Positions 25,501-40,500 of a stretch of DNA of 64,000 nt are shown here, piece by piece; position 1 is the stretch's first letter; each line of letters begins with the position of its first letter. The translations under genes and the position numbers were made by a program. Where the stretch lies: contig JAILWY010000022.1 in NCBI GenBank assembly GCA_022113835.1, positions 1,116,001-1,180,000 of the forward strand, written 5' to 3'. Origin of the DNA: Atopsyche davidsoni (taxonomy: Eukaryota; Arthropoda; Insecta; Trichoptera; Hydrobiosidae). The notes under the pieces were generated by a model. That model saw only the letters and a list, made by a program, of their open reading frames with translations, was not told where the DNA came from and did not search any database.

Positions 25501-28500
25501 CTCAAATCCCAGCAAAAAAAAAAAACGATTATGTTTTGCATCGTTTCGTGAGTGAATCGTCAAACAAAAAAACATGTTGTGTTCACTCAAAATGTATTCA
25601 TTTGCTATTCAGCGTATGTGCGGCGGGCCAAAGTATGGGGTGACGTCACGGATAACTATTTCAGGAATTCTAAGACTCGAACCTACGAACCCCGGGTTGG
25701 GGAGACGCGGGCTTGCGGTAGTGTTGTTTCTCGGGGGGGGATTATATAATACTATACCAAATACCAGGCTTTAAACAACCCCCAAAACCTTTCTCAACTA
25801 TTGTCAATAATTTGCAGTATATACATTAGATTTATACAAGTCTGTTAATAAACGAGAGTGTGAATCGTCAAATGCAGGTGTGAAACCAATGCACCTAGGA
25901 TGCTAGATAAATATTTATTACCCGTAATAAATACGCATCTGATTGGCGTCCAATCCAAAAAATAGACATACGTATATGATGGTGCGCGTCTTGGCTAAAT
26001 TAATAGATCTTAAAAATAATATCCAAATGGGACTAAAATCGCTTCACTTGTTACTATGTTCAAAAAAAGTCCAGTGCATGCAAATCACTAAATATTGGTT
26101 GGCCTGCGCACATTGGTTCATATGTAGAGTATGATTGTTAAAAATTCTCGATAAACGGAAGTGATTCGTTAGTACAAGGGTTAGTACACCGGCCATGTAA
26201 ATCACGATCACGAATTCTTTAAATCATCTTCTATGTATGAATTAATGTGCCTAATCATATTAGTAATAAAAAAAAAATCTTAAATTGTAGTTCATGTATA
26301 GCATATATATACCAGTGGCGTGCGGTGCATACAAGCATAAAAAACAGTGAATAATCAAAGTGCATCACAATTGTATTGAAATCGAAACGCACACGACAGA
26401 CAAAAAATATATTTAATGGCTTTTATTGAGTATTTTTAAAAAATATGGACCGCACGCCACTGGTGCAACCCACCAAACCCACCCTTAAATCTTCTTACCC
26501 CTGCGGCGGTGCTTTCCATCCCCCGAGGCATTCGCCTCAGGAATATCATCTTAGGAATTCGGCTTAGAAATACTCACTCGGGAGGCGGTGAATCTTTAAC
26601 GTTTTATTTAAAATATTACTTTTATCATCAACCACACCTAAAAAAAAAAAAATATTTTATACCATATGAATTAAGCTATATCGTCATCTTGTGCTTCTCC
26701 TCATAGAAGGTTGTTCACAAATGAGAGTCTTCGTGATTGAACCCATGACTAAGTAATAAAAAAAAAGCGTACACCACTTACCATCTTTAACTGTACATCT
26801 TTAATATGAAACATGCGAAAAAGTCAATTTGATGTATCACATTTTTCACAGCATATTAATCGCTGTTTAGTTAATTCGCTGACGCTCAAACTCAACGCTA
26901 ACATTAGCTGTCGTAGATTTAACATTACTCTCAAGGTGGAATATATCATGTACGCGTAAAATATTACCATCGTTCAGAGGCACAATCGATATAATAGACA
27001 TCTCCGTTCACAACTCACCCCTGTACAGAATCACGACAGGCTCCCCCATCCCCAAGAACGAGGGATGAAATTCCTAACCAGATCAACGCGGGGGAGAGAG
27101 TATCGGCGCAAACGTGAACAGCCGCTTATAAACCGGAGCACTAAATAATTATTTACTATATATATATATTTATAAATTTCGACGCACTCAAGATTTTTGA
27201 TTCAGACCGACACTTTGCTTATTGATTTATTTGTGTCCCTTGCAGCTGCCCCACGGGGGTTTCCCTTATGGGGGTGAGAGGGGGAGGGAGTTCCAGGCTG
27301 GGGGGGCGGGAGGGAGGCTGCAGCATGAGCACCATGACCCCCTGGCGCTGCATCAGGCTCTGCAGGCAGCCGTGGACGACAACCAGGTGACGACCACAGC
27401 CTATTTATAACCCAACGAACACCTACAAAATCAATCACTTGTATCTATAAGATGATGAGATATGATGGTATTTGCATAGCCATTATCATTTATACTCCTT
27501 GCCATTATTATTGAAGCCTTCTACTGCTTTCTAGGCATATTTGCTATAAAGCATGACTCAAAGCAGTCCAGCCTTACATAACTCCATATATCCATATCAG
27601 TCCAAAACAATGAAAACCCTTGCTTTAGAAACATACTACATTCATATAAGACATACAAAATAAAAAATAACCCTCCCCCAACTCTAATTTTGAGGCTTTA
27701 CATATTAGAATACTAATTACGTATGTCTATTTATTGGATTTACGGGTTTATTATATTATTACTAATATCATGAAAATCACTAAATATTGATTGGCCTGGG
27801 CACATTGGTTCATATGTAGAGTATGATTGTTAAAAATTCTCGATTAACGGAAGTGATTCGTTAGTACAAGGGTTAGTACACCGGCCATGTAAGCCAGGGG
27901 ATGTGGGTTCAAATCCCACACAAATCACGATGATATTTTTTATATCATCTTCTATGTATGAACTAATGTGCCTAATCATATTAGTAAGAATACTAATTGA
28001 TAATCAGAGGCATTGCATTTGATTCCCCTTAATATTTTGTCATGCTTCTAAGTATTATTCAAATATTTATTTAAATACAGTACTAGGCAATGAATAAAAT
28101 ATTTTTTTAATTTAATACACGCTTATAAGTACCCTTTAATATAAAAAATATAGGGTTGTTATAAATACTGCATTGTGATAATCACTATTGGCAAGATCAG
28201 ATATCATTCGTAGACACAATGAGTTGGTTTCGGTTTGCAGTAATATTATGAATACTTGCGTCTCATTAAATTGTAAAAGAGTATGTCCCCTTGCTTAATA
28301 ATATATATTTTGTCATACACCACATGTCATATTTACAACGATTTAAAAATATTAATATAAACAGAAGTTTTTGCGTGCGCCGCTATGAATTTGATGATAT
28401 TCATCAAAACTTTTTTACTACCTGTTGCTTAAAAAATAGTGTAATTATCTTTAAAAAAAACTAAATGTTTTAAAAAATATATATTTCATTTTAAAAAAAT

Positions 28501-31500
28501 GAACATCCACAATTAATCACCGCGGTTTTGTGGATCCATATACAAAGAGTGAGAGAGGCTTACAAACCTTTTACATAATATTGCTGATCTGATTATTAAG
28601 TACATTTTTATTTGTGTTTATTATTATTATATATATATATAAATTTTATTTTTATTAACTTTTATAAAGCATGTAAATATTTAACATTTTCATATTAATT
28701 AAATAAACCAAATAAATAACATTTTAATGCCTCAATTTTAAATATTCACGACAAACCTAAAATCGCAATAATATTTTCCGCTGTTTTTTTTAATAATTTT
28801 TTTTCTATTTCACTCAAATTGCTTGCGAGAAAAAATATTAAGTTTTAGTAATAAACTAATCTAAATATTATTTTTTAAGTTTTAATCAAATAGTTTATAT
28901 ATTTAATTAAATACCCGCAGACATATTTAAAAATAAAACTCACCCCCTCCAAATTGGAAGCGATCTTAGATTGGTTTTTTTTTTTTTTTTTGCCAATATT
29001 ATCGGGAACCATCGGAATTTCAAAGAATGCAATATCGTTCAGAATTTCTATCGTAAAAATATTATTAAGATATTAAATTCTTGCCGGGGGGATTCTGCCG
29101 GGTAATGTACTCGATATTGTATCTGATATTCTGTGGATTTTTAATAGACTAAATGGAATGACCGTCTCTTTATTAAGTGGATTTTGTGGAATTTTCTGTT
29201 GCGCCGATTCAGACTGATGGAGATACGCCTTTAAAAAAAAAAATTTTTTTTTTAAACCCTTTACCGCACGCCACTGAATTCAACGCGTCAATTATTGAAG
29301 TATCACACATGTATTCATTGTATATATAAACATTATAATATTTTACTTCACAGTGCGTATAAATAATATAATGTATGACAGTATTGTAGCCGTTTGATAT
29401 TTTGGCATAAACAAATGAAGTGTGCATGGTGAGATTTCAAAAATTCAAATTCGTTCTTTTTTCAAAATTTTTCAAAAAAAAGGTGGCGGAGGAGAGCGCG
29501 GCGGACCGCAAGAGCCGCTGGCTGCGGAACCCGGCCTGGTTGCTGGAGGCCCACGACAACTACCAGGTCTGTCCCAGCATCCTCCCCGCACCCTTTGCCG
29601 ACCCCGAAAGCCTTAAACCTGCCTCAAGCACACCGATAACCCTTAAGAGGAGGGGGGGGGGGGGGGGGTTAAACCTTTGATCGGTCCATTTTTGACAATT
29701 TTAAAAAATATTTTTCGAAATACCTACTGCACCGACAGAAAATTTATAAATGCCAAAAGTTATATAAATTCCTTCTTCTACATATATATTTTTTTTATAT
29801 CGTATAAATTTACTGTTAACATGATAAATATGTGTTTTTTTCCGAATGAAGTATAGGCATTCGGAGATTATTACGACTGATGGATATTTAGATCCCCAAG
29901 CATTAGGGTGTCATAAACCTATGGTAAAGAATAAAAAAAACATCTTCGAGACCCATAAAAGATCTAGATAAGCAGCCTTGAACTGATCACTGATCTGAAA
30001 TTGGACTTAACAATTACTCAAAAGTGCTTTCATTGCATAAAAATACTGAAACTGAAATGGTCTTTTGTAACAGACATGGGTCGTTCATTATTTACTCAAA
30101 TTAACCTCAACTTTGATAATAATACATAACATTTATGTAACGCCCTTCACGCCCACCAAATTAAATTTATTAAAAATACATAATGTAGAAAATATTTATT
30201 CATATTATCCATCGATGCTTTATTTTATTTATTTATTTTTGTTACAGAACACCGGCATAGACGAAAACACAGGCTTCATGTCAGATCTCCCCCTATTAAA
30301 AAGTAAGTATACTTCACTATCAACAAAATTATAATTTTGACTATTGTTAGTACTCGAACATCCCTATATATATTTTTTTTCTATTTTAAAATCACCGTTT
30401 AGGTGATCTATATTCTGGTGGCTGAAAACTCATAACCCATTATCTCAGACCCGGCCCATTAGAGACCTTCGTCCAATTGTCGAAGACAATAAGTCGATAC
30501 GGTTTTTTCCCGGTTCGGACGCCACTTAGCGTTCCGGTTTTTTCGGCTCGTTACAGCTGGAACGGTTTACAATTTACAACTGAGATTGCTAGGGGGAAAA
30601 AAAAAACCGACTCGGGTCGCCGCAACACTCGTCTTAACCCTAATGTGATAAACTACAGAAGTGGTCGCAAACCTTTTCAACTTTTGACATACTTAATCAA
30701 AAAATATTTTCAACCCTATGAATCTATGTCAAATGTCATATATGGGAATCCCCTTTGTGTAGAACTGCAACCACTGCCTTTCAAAATGTTATATTGTCTA
30801 TGTACAAATGTTTAAAATTATCTATGATACTTGGCCACCACTCGGCAACAAAGTAACGAATAGGGAACACGTGCTTGTAAGCTATTTACCAATAGTTTCA
30901 TTCTAGAAGTTTTTTCTGTATTGGCATGAAAAATTAATACATCCTGTAATCTCTTGGCCATTTGATTTTTTTTTTATACATATGTTGTTTAAATGTAGAG
31001 TATTTATAAACTAAACCAGGTGAACAGTTTTGTGGTCAATGTGTATACTGAAGGAATCGTTCGCGTGCCAAAGTTTGCCATCGCTGAGTCGTGGACTTGA
31101 TTCGGTCTATATTAAAGCTTCAATAGCTTAGTGGTGAAACGGATATCTGTCTATAATCTGTACGCACCACGTGTGTGCAAAAAAATCTAACCTTACCTGG
31201 ACTAATTTTGCGGTCTTTACCTCAACCGCCCCGTGCTAAATAATCGATACGATACAGTTATAGAAAATGGGTTAAAAATCACTTTATCACGATCTTCGAG
31301 CAGCACACAATCAGCTTGAAAGTTCAAGCCATCTTGCATGGATAAAAAGTATAAATATATTAAATATGGGAAATAGTATACAACGCAAAGCAGAAGTCAC
31401 TCACAGCGGCTGGGCATTGCTAGACTGAGGCTTGCCAGCTAACGATAAATACTATATTGTATAAACAATTTAATAAAACAAGCTCTGCGACAAATACACT

Positions 31501-34500
31501 ACGAGTATAAGTCATTTGTTTCGAACTGCCTCCGTTTTATAAAAAAAATCGTGGACCGCTATAAAATAAGCGAAATAGCGCTTTATTGCATATTCGATAT
31601 CTACTCTAGGAGCAGTGTTGCCAAATGCGAAATAATAATAATTAAAAAAAAGCTCCATCGTAGCGGGGTACCGACACAACATTCCCAAACTGTAATGACG
31701 GACGGGCGACGTTGCAAAAAAAAAAAAAAAAAAAGCCTATTATATTTATAATAACTTATTTTCTCGAGTGTGGGAACCTAATAGCAAACATTCTGGTCAC
31801 TTTGTTTATTTACATGGCAGCACAGTTTCTAAGGCGGCCATCTTGTTTTTTTTTTGTTTTTTTTTTATTATTTTTTACGCCCGCAGTCTAATGAGAAATA
31901 CTTGGGCGAAGACGCCCTACTGGCGGTCGAAATTATTCAATTGTTATAAATAATTTGCATAAAAAAATTTAAAAAAAATACCGTTACACCTTTGAAATAG
32001 TATGAAGCATTTTTAAAAACTTGTCCGCACTGAAAATATTATTAGATTAAAATTGATAAAATAGAGAATACAGTTTTCTCTTCTGGCATTTTTTTTTTTG
32101 TTGTCATAATTTTTCTGCGGGTTGCTCCGATGCCAATATCACTAATTATATATTTTTAATTTTTTTTTTTTAAAAAAGCAGTTGTACATTTAGCTCAACG
32201 GCACACTTGCATGACAGATCTATAATTTTAACGTATCAGCGACCGCAGCAATTTAAATAAATGATCGATGGACGCAACTCACATCACCTGGTGTGGACGA
32301 TATCTCGAATAATTGTATTTCTTTTTATGTTTACGATTCGCAAACTTGATTGACTTTCTAGCTGCGGTTTCCGAAACAGCTTCAACAGGATAGCTACAGC
32401 TTACTTTCAAAAAAGAATTGCTATATTATAAGCTGTTAGACATACGAATAAAAACTGATTCTATAAATGTTCTCTGCGGGTCTGGTGGACTGTTATTTTT
32501 ATGTATAATCCGTATACGTCATATTAATTGAATGTGGCCAAACAATAATATCAACCGATGTACGCATAATATATCAATAAACTATTATTTTTACATATAT
32601 TCCCAAATATGTTCGAACTAAGCACTTGCATACAACGATTAAAATATTCGCTCAGTAACATGACCACGGTGGCCGAAAACACTAAGAAACTTGATCGCGA
32701 TGTTTTAATCGTAAGTATATTTCTAAAAGCAGAGGATCTTTTTAGACCATTTTTATAAAACAGGTTTTTTTTCTTTAGTACTTCCTTCGGTCTAGCGTGA
32801 AACGAAGAGAAAGAAACTCACAGCTGACTCGCACATTTCATTCAATTTATAACTGCATTGTACTAAGGACCCCTACATAAAATGGGTGGGTTACAAATAT
32901 TTTCAAAATAACTTTTCTATTGTCAAAGAGCCGCGGGAGCCTAACATTATAAACGTTACGTATATTGAAAAAAAATAATTAGGTAGGTCATTTGTGACAT
33001 AATGTATTATGTTAAATATTCAAAAGAAATCACGAGCAAGTAGTACATATACGTTTTTTTATTATTTTAATTTATAAAAAAAGTTTTTCTCTGTGTATTT
33101 TACTTTGCACTTTTCAATTTCAAAGAATATATCTCTATCCTAGGCCAGTCTCGTATGTTTACTTTGACGTCCAACCGCTTGCGTGAATTCCGCATCCACG
33201 TTAGCTTTCTCCTTCCGACGCCTTTTTTGCTGCATTATGCTGTTTTTAGTATTTATCATTACACTTACTATTCAGAAATCTCGACACTCAATGGTCTAGA
33301 AATTCCAATTACTCCTGACGACTAATTAAGTCCAACCGCAGAGAATCGATCCGTTTATCTGCGGTGCGTTTCCGCGGTTTCTCCGTGCCGCAAATTTTCA
33401 AATTCGGAACCCCGCGAGTCGCGTTCGAAGTTCGAACCGCGCGGGGCGGGGTTCTTATTTCAAATTTGGAACCCCGCGAGACGCGTTCGAAGTTCAAATC
33501 GCGCGGGGCGGGGTTGTTTTTGAAATTTGGAACCGCATCGCGAGTCGCGTTCGAAGTTCGAATCGCGCGGGGCGGGGTTCTTTTTTCAAATTTGGAACCG
33601 CATCGCGAGTCGCGTTCGAAGTTCAAATCACGCGGGACGGGGCTCTTTTTGAAATTCGGAACCGCATCGCGAGTCGCATTCGAAGTTCGAATCGCGCGGG
33701 GCGGGGTTCTTTTTTCAAATTTGGAACCGCATCGCGAGTCGCGTTCGAAGTTCAAATCGCGCGGGACGGGGCTCTTTTTGAAATTCGGAACCGCATCGCG
33801 AGTCGCGTTCGAAGTTCGAATCGCGCGGGGCGGGGTTCTTTTTTCAAATTTGGAACCGCATCACGAGTCGCGTTCGAAGTTCAAATCACGCGGGACGGGG
33901 CTCTTTTTGAAATTTGGAACCGCATCGCGAGTCGCGTTCGAAGTTCGAATCGCGCGGGGCGGGGTTCTTTATTTGAATTTGGCGCGCTGCCGCCCCGCGC
34001 GGCCGCTCGCGCACTCGCGTATTATTTCCCAAACAAGTTTCTCGAGGCAATTTGCCCGGCGACATTTTGCTGCTGCTTTCTCGCCCGGGAAGCCATTTGG
34101 CTCATTAGCTAGTGCGCCGCCGTGAATCGATTACCCGCGAGGTTAATAACATCGAACAGTTCTGTCTTCGTCTCGCTACACCAGAGCCTTGATAAAAACA
34201 AAGGCGTACCTGCTTGATGAGAAGTAAATACTATGCACATGATTCTGAAACACCGATGCCATGCCTTCTTGAAATATATTAAATATATACAACTCTTCGG
34301 GTGCCTCTCCTCAGAGGAGGTTAGTGACCATCTCATTTACTATATATCTGACAAGAAGCGCTTTTAAAACCTTTTCCAAAAGTTTAGGAACCACTGAGCT
34401 ACATCGCAATACAATGCAAGCAACGAATAAAATAAAATGCACGCCATAACAATATAAACCAGATTCAAATAGGCAATTGGGACTTTTTAAAGTCACATTA

Positions 34501-37500
34501 ATTTTTATGCGGCAGTGTTTATTTATTTCTAAAAAAACGAGAGCCTGTAATTTCAGAGTGTTGCTTTGCAAAAAAAAAAAAACATTATTACCCCCTAATA
34601 AGGGGGATTATGAGCCACACATGGCCGTAATTTGAAACGAATGCCGGCGCAGTGACACTTTTTCTCTGCAAAAAAGCAATGCGACTTTTTTGGTAAGCTA
34701 TGGATATTTATCTCGTCGTTTCAATAAATGAATCGATGACGTTAAATGTATTACACGGACGATAAACGTATTTGCATCAAAAGCGCTGATTTATAAAATA
34801 TTAAATAATAATCATTATGGATATGATTGAAGTGCAGGTACGAAAAAATTATTCACATATATGACAAAATAAATCACAAAGTTGTGTTGCTTAATTTTTA
34901 TATTCAATTATAATCCTAACTATAGTAACTAACGACTACTAGTTCCCCAATAATATTTTTATATTTTTGCCACAAATAATTGACCATAATTAAATTCAAA
35001 TAAATATAGTCTTATGGTGTTTGCTTTACTATAGAATGTATGTTTTGTTAAAGTTTGCTAACGCCTACTTTTAATACAGGGGGTGCCATTTACAATGCAT
35101 TTCTAAAGAAAAAGAATGACAATTAAATACATGTATAATATTTTTTTATACATTTGCCCGACCAACTGACATTTTTGACTAAAAAAAATTATATTATTCA
35201 GGCAAGTTTTTTTAATTTAATTTGAATTTTTTTTTTCAAACACAGACGTTTGAAGATGTTGTTTAAAAATCACGCTTGATCAACGAATTTTTTCTTAATA
35301 AATAAATATTTAAAATAACAAATATTTTTAAAAGTATTAGTTAATATATCTATCTGTTATAGTATTAGTTTAAAATATCTAACGTAACGCTAGATAAAAA
35401 AAAATTCTTACTCTGTGATATTTAGGACGAATAATCAATTACATAATTGTATATTTTATATATATATATATGTGTGTGTGTGTCTCTTTTTCCTTGTTTT
35501 TTTTTTTTAAACATACTATATGTTGATTATAATAACAATTAGCAATATCAATAAACTATCATTGTTATGGGTGTATTTGTCACATTCTATGAAGTAAATC
35601 AATTTATTCAAATATATGCGTATACATATATTTTTGAGTTCTTTCTTGTGACCTCTTCTATTCTTGGCGACTTGATAATCAGCTTCAAAAGAAAATTGTA
35701 CTTTTTCTAACTCAGAAATGAGCGATCTCATTTTACCTGCGCTCGAATGCCCGAAGTCGAAATTAAGAATCGAAAAATACTTCTCGAATAATCCTTTAAT
35801 ATTCCTGCAAAGTTTCTAAAAAAAAAACCCCCCCCCTCACCCCCACACCCCGCCCCGAAAAGTTGCTCGAAATCCCAGCGAGAAAGGGGGGCGGCTGCGC
35901 AGGGGCGGCGCAGGGGGTGGGAACTCAAAAACTCAGAAATATTCCCCGACGTTTATTTTTTCAACAAAGGCAACCCCCGCCCGGGAATGCCTGCAATGCC
36001 GACGGGCTTTCCGAATTCTCTCTCGTTTTTTTTTTTTTTTTTTTTTTTTTCCATTTCATAAAGACGCCGAATTCCGTTTCTGAACATTTAACCCCCCGAA
36101 ATCAGCGCACGAACAAAAAATTTTTTTTTTTTAAAAATGAGAAAACATTATCTTGCTTAATTATATTTAAAAAAAATTGGCGCAAACTATATTTAACACA
36201 CTCGGTCAAATTTATTAGTATGAAGCTATATAATGTATTAAAAACTGTACACAATAATTCTGAAATTTCTAGATACAAAGCTAGTATGCTAATAATCACG
36301 TATGGTTATAAAATTATAGTAACCTATATAGCGGCCTGTTAAATATTTATAATACACAGAATATGCCCGTAATTATAGCATAGGTAATTCAGAATTTACA
36401 TATATTATTCTCAAAATGTCATACGCTAAATAACATGCAAGTAGGACAGAGACGAACTCTGCGTGTATTAACATAATTTAATTCTAAATATATTTTCCTA
36501 TGTTTAAGCATTAGAAAATAAATCTAATAATCTATAAAAAATATTATTGACTTGTCTTAATATATTTAACTAAACCTTTTATATTAATATGTTTTTGTGT
36601 TGAATCCTGAATTCGGCCCTGCAAAAGGTATTTGACTTGATATATCTAGACCCGCATTAAATGTGACATCATCTTTATCTACATACTGCAAACAATACTA
36701 AGAATCAATCTGACCGATTATATTCGCAATGGACCGTTTGCAACTTATTTTTAACCTATTGCAATGAGGATAACGTACTCTTTATGATTACGATTTAAAA
36801 GGTAACATTTATAATTGACATAACTGCCTTTTGATGGGGAAGGAAAACGCTCCGTGTAAAAACCCTTTCACTAACAAGTTTTACATTATTTCACTGCACA
36901 CGAGATAAAGCTGGCGACACAGTTAGCTAGGCACACACACACATATATAAATATATAGTTTTTAATTGTATTTTCAATATGTATATAGTCGAACTAAAAA
37001 TTCCGCTCTAGGTGACATTTATTGTTTTTTTTTAAAGTGAGAAATATTAAATGAGATTTTTCCCAAAACACTTGATGTTTTTTCAACACATTTTGTTTAT
37101 ATAAAAAAAAATCCAAGTTTGTATGTCAGGATATTTTCAGACCGACGATGGAGTTCGACGAATCCCTTGTACGCAAAAACGCTTGTAAATAAAAAAATGT
37201 TCGTAATTTTCAAGCCGTACGGCTGATCGTTGTCCTGCGTCTGGGCCGGTGTGTTTCTGACCGATTCGGGTGGTTTTTTTTCCAGATATGAAAGGCAAGG
37301 ACATGGGCGGCGGCCACGGGGGCAACTCGGGGGCCCCCTCGGACGTGTTCTGCTCCGTGCCCGGCCGCCTCAGCCTGCTGTCCAGCACCAGCAAGTACAA
37401 GGTCACCGTGGGCGAGGTCCAGCGCAGGCTGTCCCCGCCGGAGTGCCTCAACGCGTCGCTCCTCGGCGGCGTCCTCAGAAGGTACTTATCGCATTGAAAT

Positions 37501-40500
37501 GCTCAACACTAAGCGTATCCATTTTTCGCACTAATGCGATCTGTTTCTTCAACAGAAGCGTTATTGTATTGGAATGCTAGATCAAATCTGACATCGTTTA
37601 AATCGGCGTTGTGTATTTTTTTCCATTCATTGTAGCACTCGAAGACATTGTTTTCGTCCGTGACTTTCGACAAGCGACATGAACCATGGGAGATGCAAAT
37701 CCAGCCTGCAAGACCACTTTCCAATTCTAAATACCTGCTCATATTTATAATTTTAGGCGCAGGTAGCTTTCTCCGAAATATGCAATAGACAAATTATCGT
37801 AGAGCATCGCGGTCTCTCCTTTTGTTTTGCTACAAAAAGCAATTGTGAGTTCAGGAAGACCGACCTAACCTGACCCGTTAATTAAATGTAGCAGATTAGT
37901 TTTTTTTTTAAGATATCGGTCCGTCGTGTAAGTGCTGTACAGCACTGATTAATAACTGTCAGCACTGGCTGCGAGGCGTGTATAGCACAGCGACGAATTC
38001 TTGGCGGAATTTTATAATATTATTCCAAAAACAGCTGTTCGGTAAAAATACGTGAATTACGAAATTAATTTAATAATAAATAGTGAGTAGTTAGTAATGA
38101 TTTTGAATTTCGAAACGCCGCTCTTATTTTGAATTTGGAAACATTCCGTTCTAATTTCGAATCGGGACGACGGTGCCAAGCGACCGAAATGCAAACTAAT
38201 GGCTACGTTTCCGAGCGAATGAATTAAAAAAAATATGTTACTTTTTATTGCTTATAGTGATTATATGTAGATGTGCTATTCATCGACGTATACCTTGTTA
38301 TATTACAAAAAATCCAGTGCGGTGTAATAAATTCTAGTACTTTTTTTCCATTAAATATATATATATATATATATTATATAACTATCAAATACACTACACT
38401 CCCCATAACGTATACTACTTTAAAAAAATATCCAATTAAAAAGTCCTCAGCGAGGTGACGAACCACTCGAATAATCGCTACTATAAAACGCCATCTGTTT
38501 ACCCCAAACTAAAGCACTTGTTTTATTATAATTTCAAACAATTTCCTTTTCGATTTTTCGTGCACACTGAATGTATAAAATATTTTTACGCGCGGATTGA
38601 GGCATGCCGCGCTTTTCCCGTCGGGCGGACTGCATGCCTCCGCCGCGGGAAATGTTAATACAGAGTGTAGTAATTATTGACCATCTTGCCTGTGACGGTA
38701 CGGAGTTTTTTTTTAATTTTTTTTTTTTTTATCGCAGGCGGTGTACATTTTTACATATTCATATCTGGGCGGGACCTTCTTTAAGTATCGGCCGCCACCT
38801 CGGTCTCACTTCTGACATGGCGATCTATTTGAATATGAAACACTTTTCAAGAGCTAATGGATTCCGCCAGGGCTGCCAGCCGGGAGAAAAAAAAAAAAAA
38901 AAACCGCCGCACTTTTTGTTGCCATCGTAAATAATTATGATTATTTTTTTAAAATCATTTTGAGCACGCGCAGCATTATTTCTACACAACATTTTTTTTT
39001 TTGAGTCGTACATATTTTTTCGTGGAATAAATAACTTGATAATCCGCTTTAATAATTTGATATTAAAAATACATAATTATTCTATTTAATACAAAAAAGA
39101 TGTGTATTTTCTATTTGTACTTCCAGCGCTGGCAACCCCAAGATAACGTTATTTATTTTTGAATATAGAACGCGTCCGTCTTTGTTCTATGACGTTTCTA
39201 ATTTTGAAATTTAAAAAGGGTATTCGATTTTCGAAATCAATTTTCTCAACGCCTCTTTAATCAATTTCTCTGGTTTATTAACACCTTAGAGTCCGACGTA
39301 CAAGCATACGGACACTCATCTCACTGAATTATGTATTACATAATATATTAAACATGGTATAAACAACATCTATTTAAATATTGAAATATCGGTTGTATAA
39401 AAAATGATCGCGTACACGATATTTTTAAAATAAATTAAAATACATAATTGTTATAAGTTAATTTGGTTTTTTGTGTGATGTTTTCACTCCATTGACGTTT
39501 CGATCCTTGTGCTAGGAACACCGTCAAGGATTCCTAAAAATGGTCTCAGCACGGGGACCGAAACGTCGGAGGAGGCTGCCAAAACCTACGATACATTTGA
39601 AATGTAATGAAATATAGATTCGTGCCTTCATGCCAGTTTTACGTTATTATTATTATTATTTTAGGAATCAATATATAGGTTTGCACGCGAATGCAATTTT
39701 AGATTATCTTAGCGATCGATTTCGATTCAGCATATCATCGATCATTCACTCACTGATATCATCGACCGAATCATTAATTCATTCATTCAAACGAATCGAT
39801 TATTTCATATAATCGATCATTCGATTACACCCATCATTAATACAAACAAACTCGTACGTGTCTGGAATGAACTGAAGTACCGACGAACCTCCAATTCGAC
39901 GATCATTATTTCTGGATGTGAATAGAGCAGTGATGGAGTAGAATAGAATGGAGTAGAGTAGAATAGAGCGGGACGGAACAGCATCACAGAGATAGCTGTT
40001 AAAAATAATTTAAATAATTAACAACAAACAAGAATACGGCTGGCCGAAAACGACAATTAGTGCTCCTTTCTCGCCATAATTGTTCCTGTTGGTTGAGGCT
40101 TGGAGCGCGTCGGTTGTTAATTCGGTTTTGAACCTGGCAAGGTCAGAGCTGTCAATCGCATTCGATTATGCTCCGAACAGCGCTCGCCGCGTCCATCTTG
40201 ATTTTGTAAGATCACCCGCGGGTCACATCAAAAGTTATCGGATCGAATAACGCACATATTCAATGACGCTAAGAACAAGCGTTGCAAATTTCCTCACTGA
40301 TTGATAATAGATTCCCGTTTAATTTTGCTTAAAAACGCTTTTTATTTCTTGCCCACTGCTCTAATGTATCCCACCCGTGGAGTAATCGTAACAAAATCTT
40401 TACTGTGGCGATAATCAATTTGATAAATATTGTTGCTTCGAGGTATTCCCGTAATTGGCCCATAGCATCATCGATGAAAAACAACCTAAAATAAAGGGCT

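Noticed and set aside
31108..31170. tRNA-like sequence (AATAGCTTAGTGGTG)
   Set aside because: A-box only; no T arm or closing acceptor stem.
32661..32720. ATG frame ending in GTAAGT ([15 protein letters not shown]) as a small exon
   Set aside because: A good donor-like site but no partner exon or homology; expected by chance in a 7-kb intron.
33309..34125. Long overlapping frames of 253 and 148 codons as a gene
   Set aside because: They are translations of a tandem repeat on both strands, with no start context, domain or unique sequence.
34815..34845. ATGGATATGATTGAAGTGCAG|GTACG as an alternative AP-2 start exon
   Set aside because: Only seven codons; cannot be distinguished from chance.
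36000..36060. Poly-T runs as evidence of retroposed genes
   Set aside because: A/T runs occur throughout the window, with no adjoining coding sequence.
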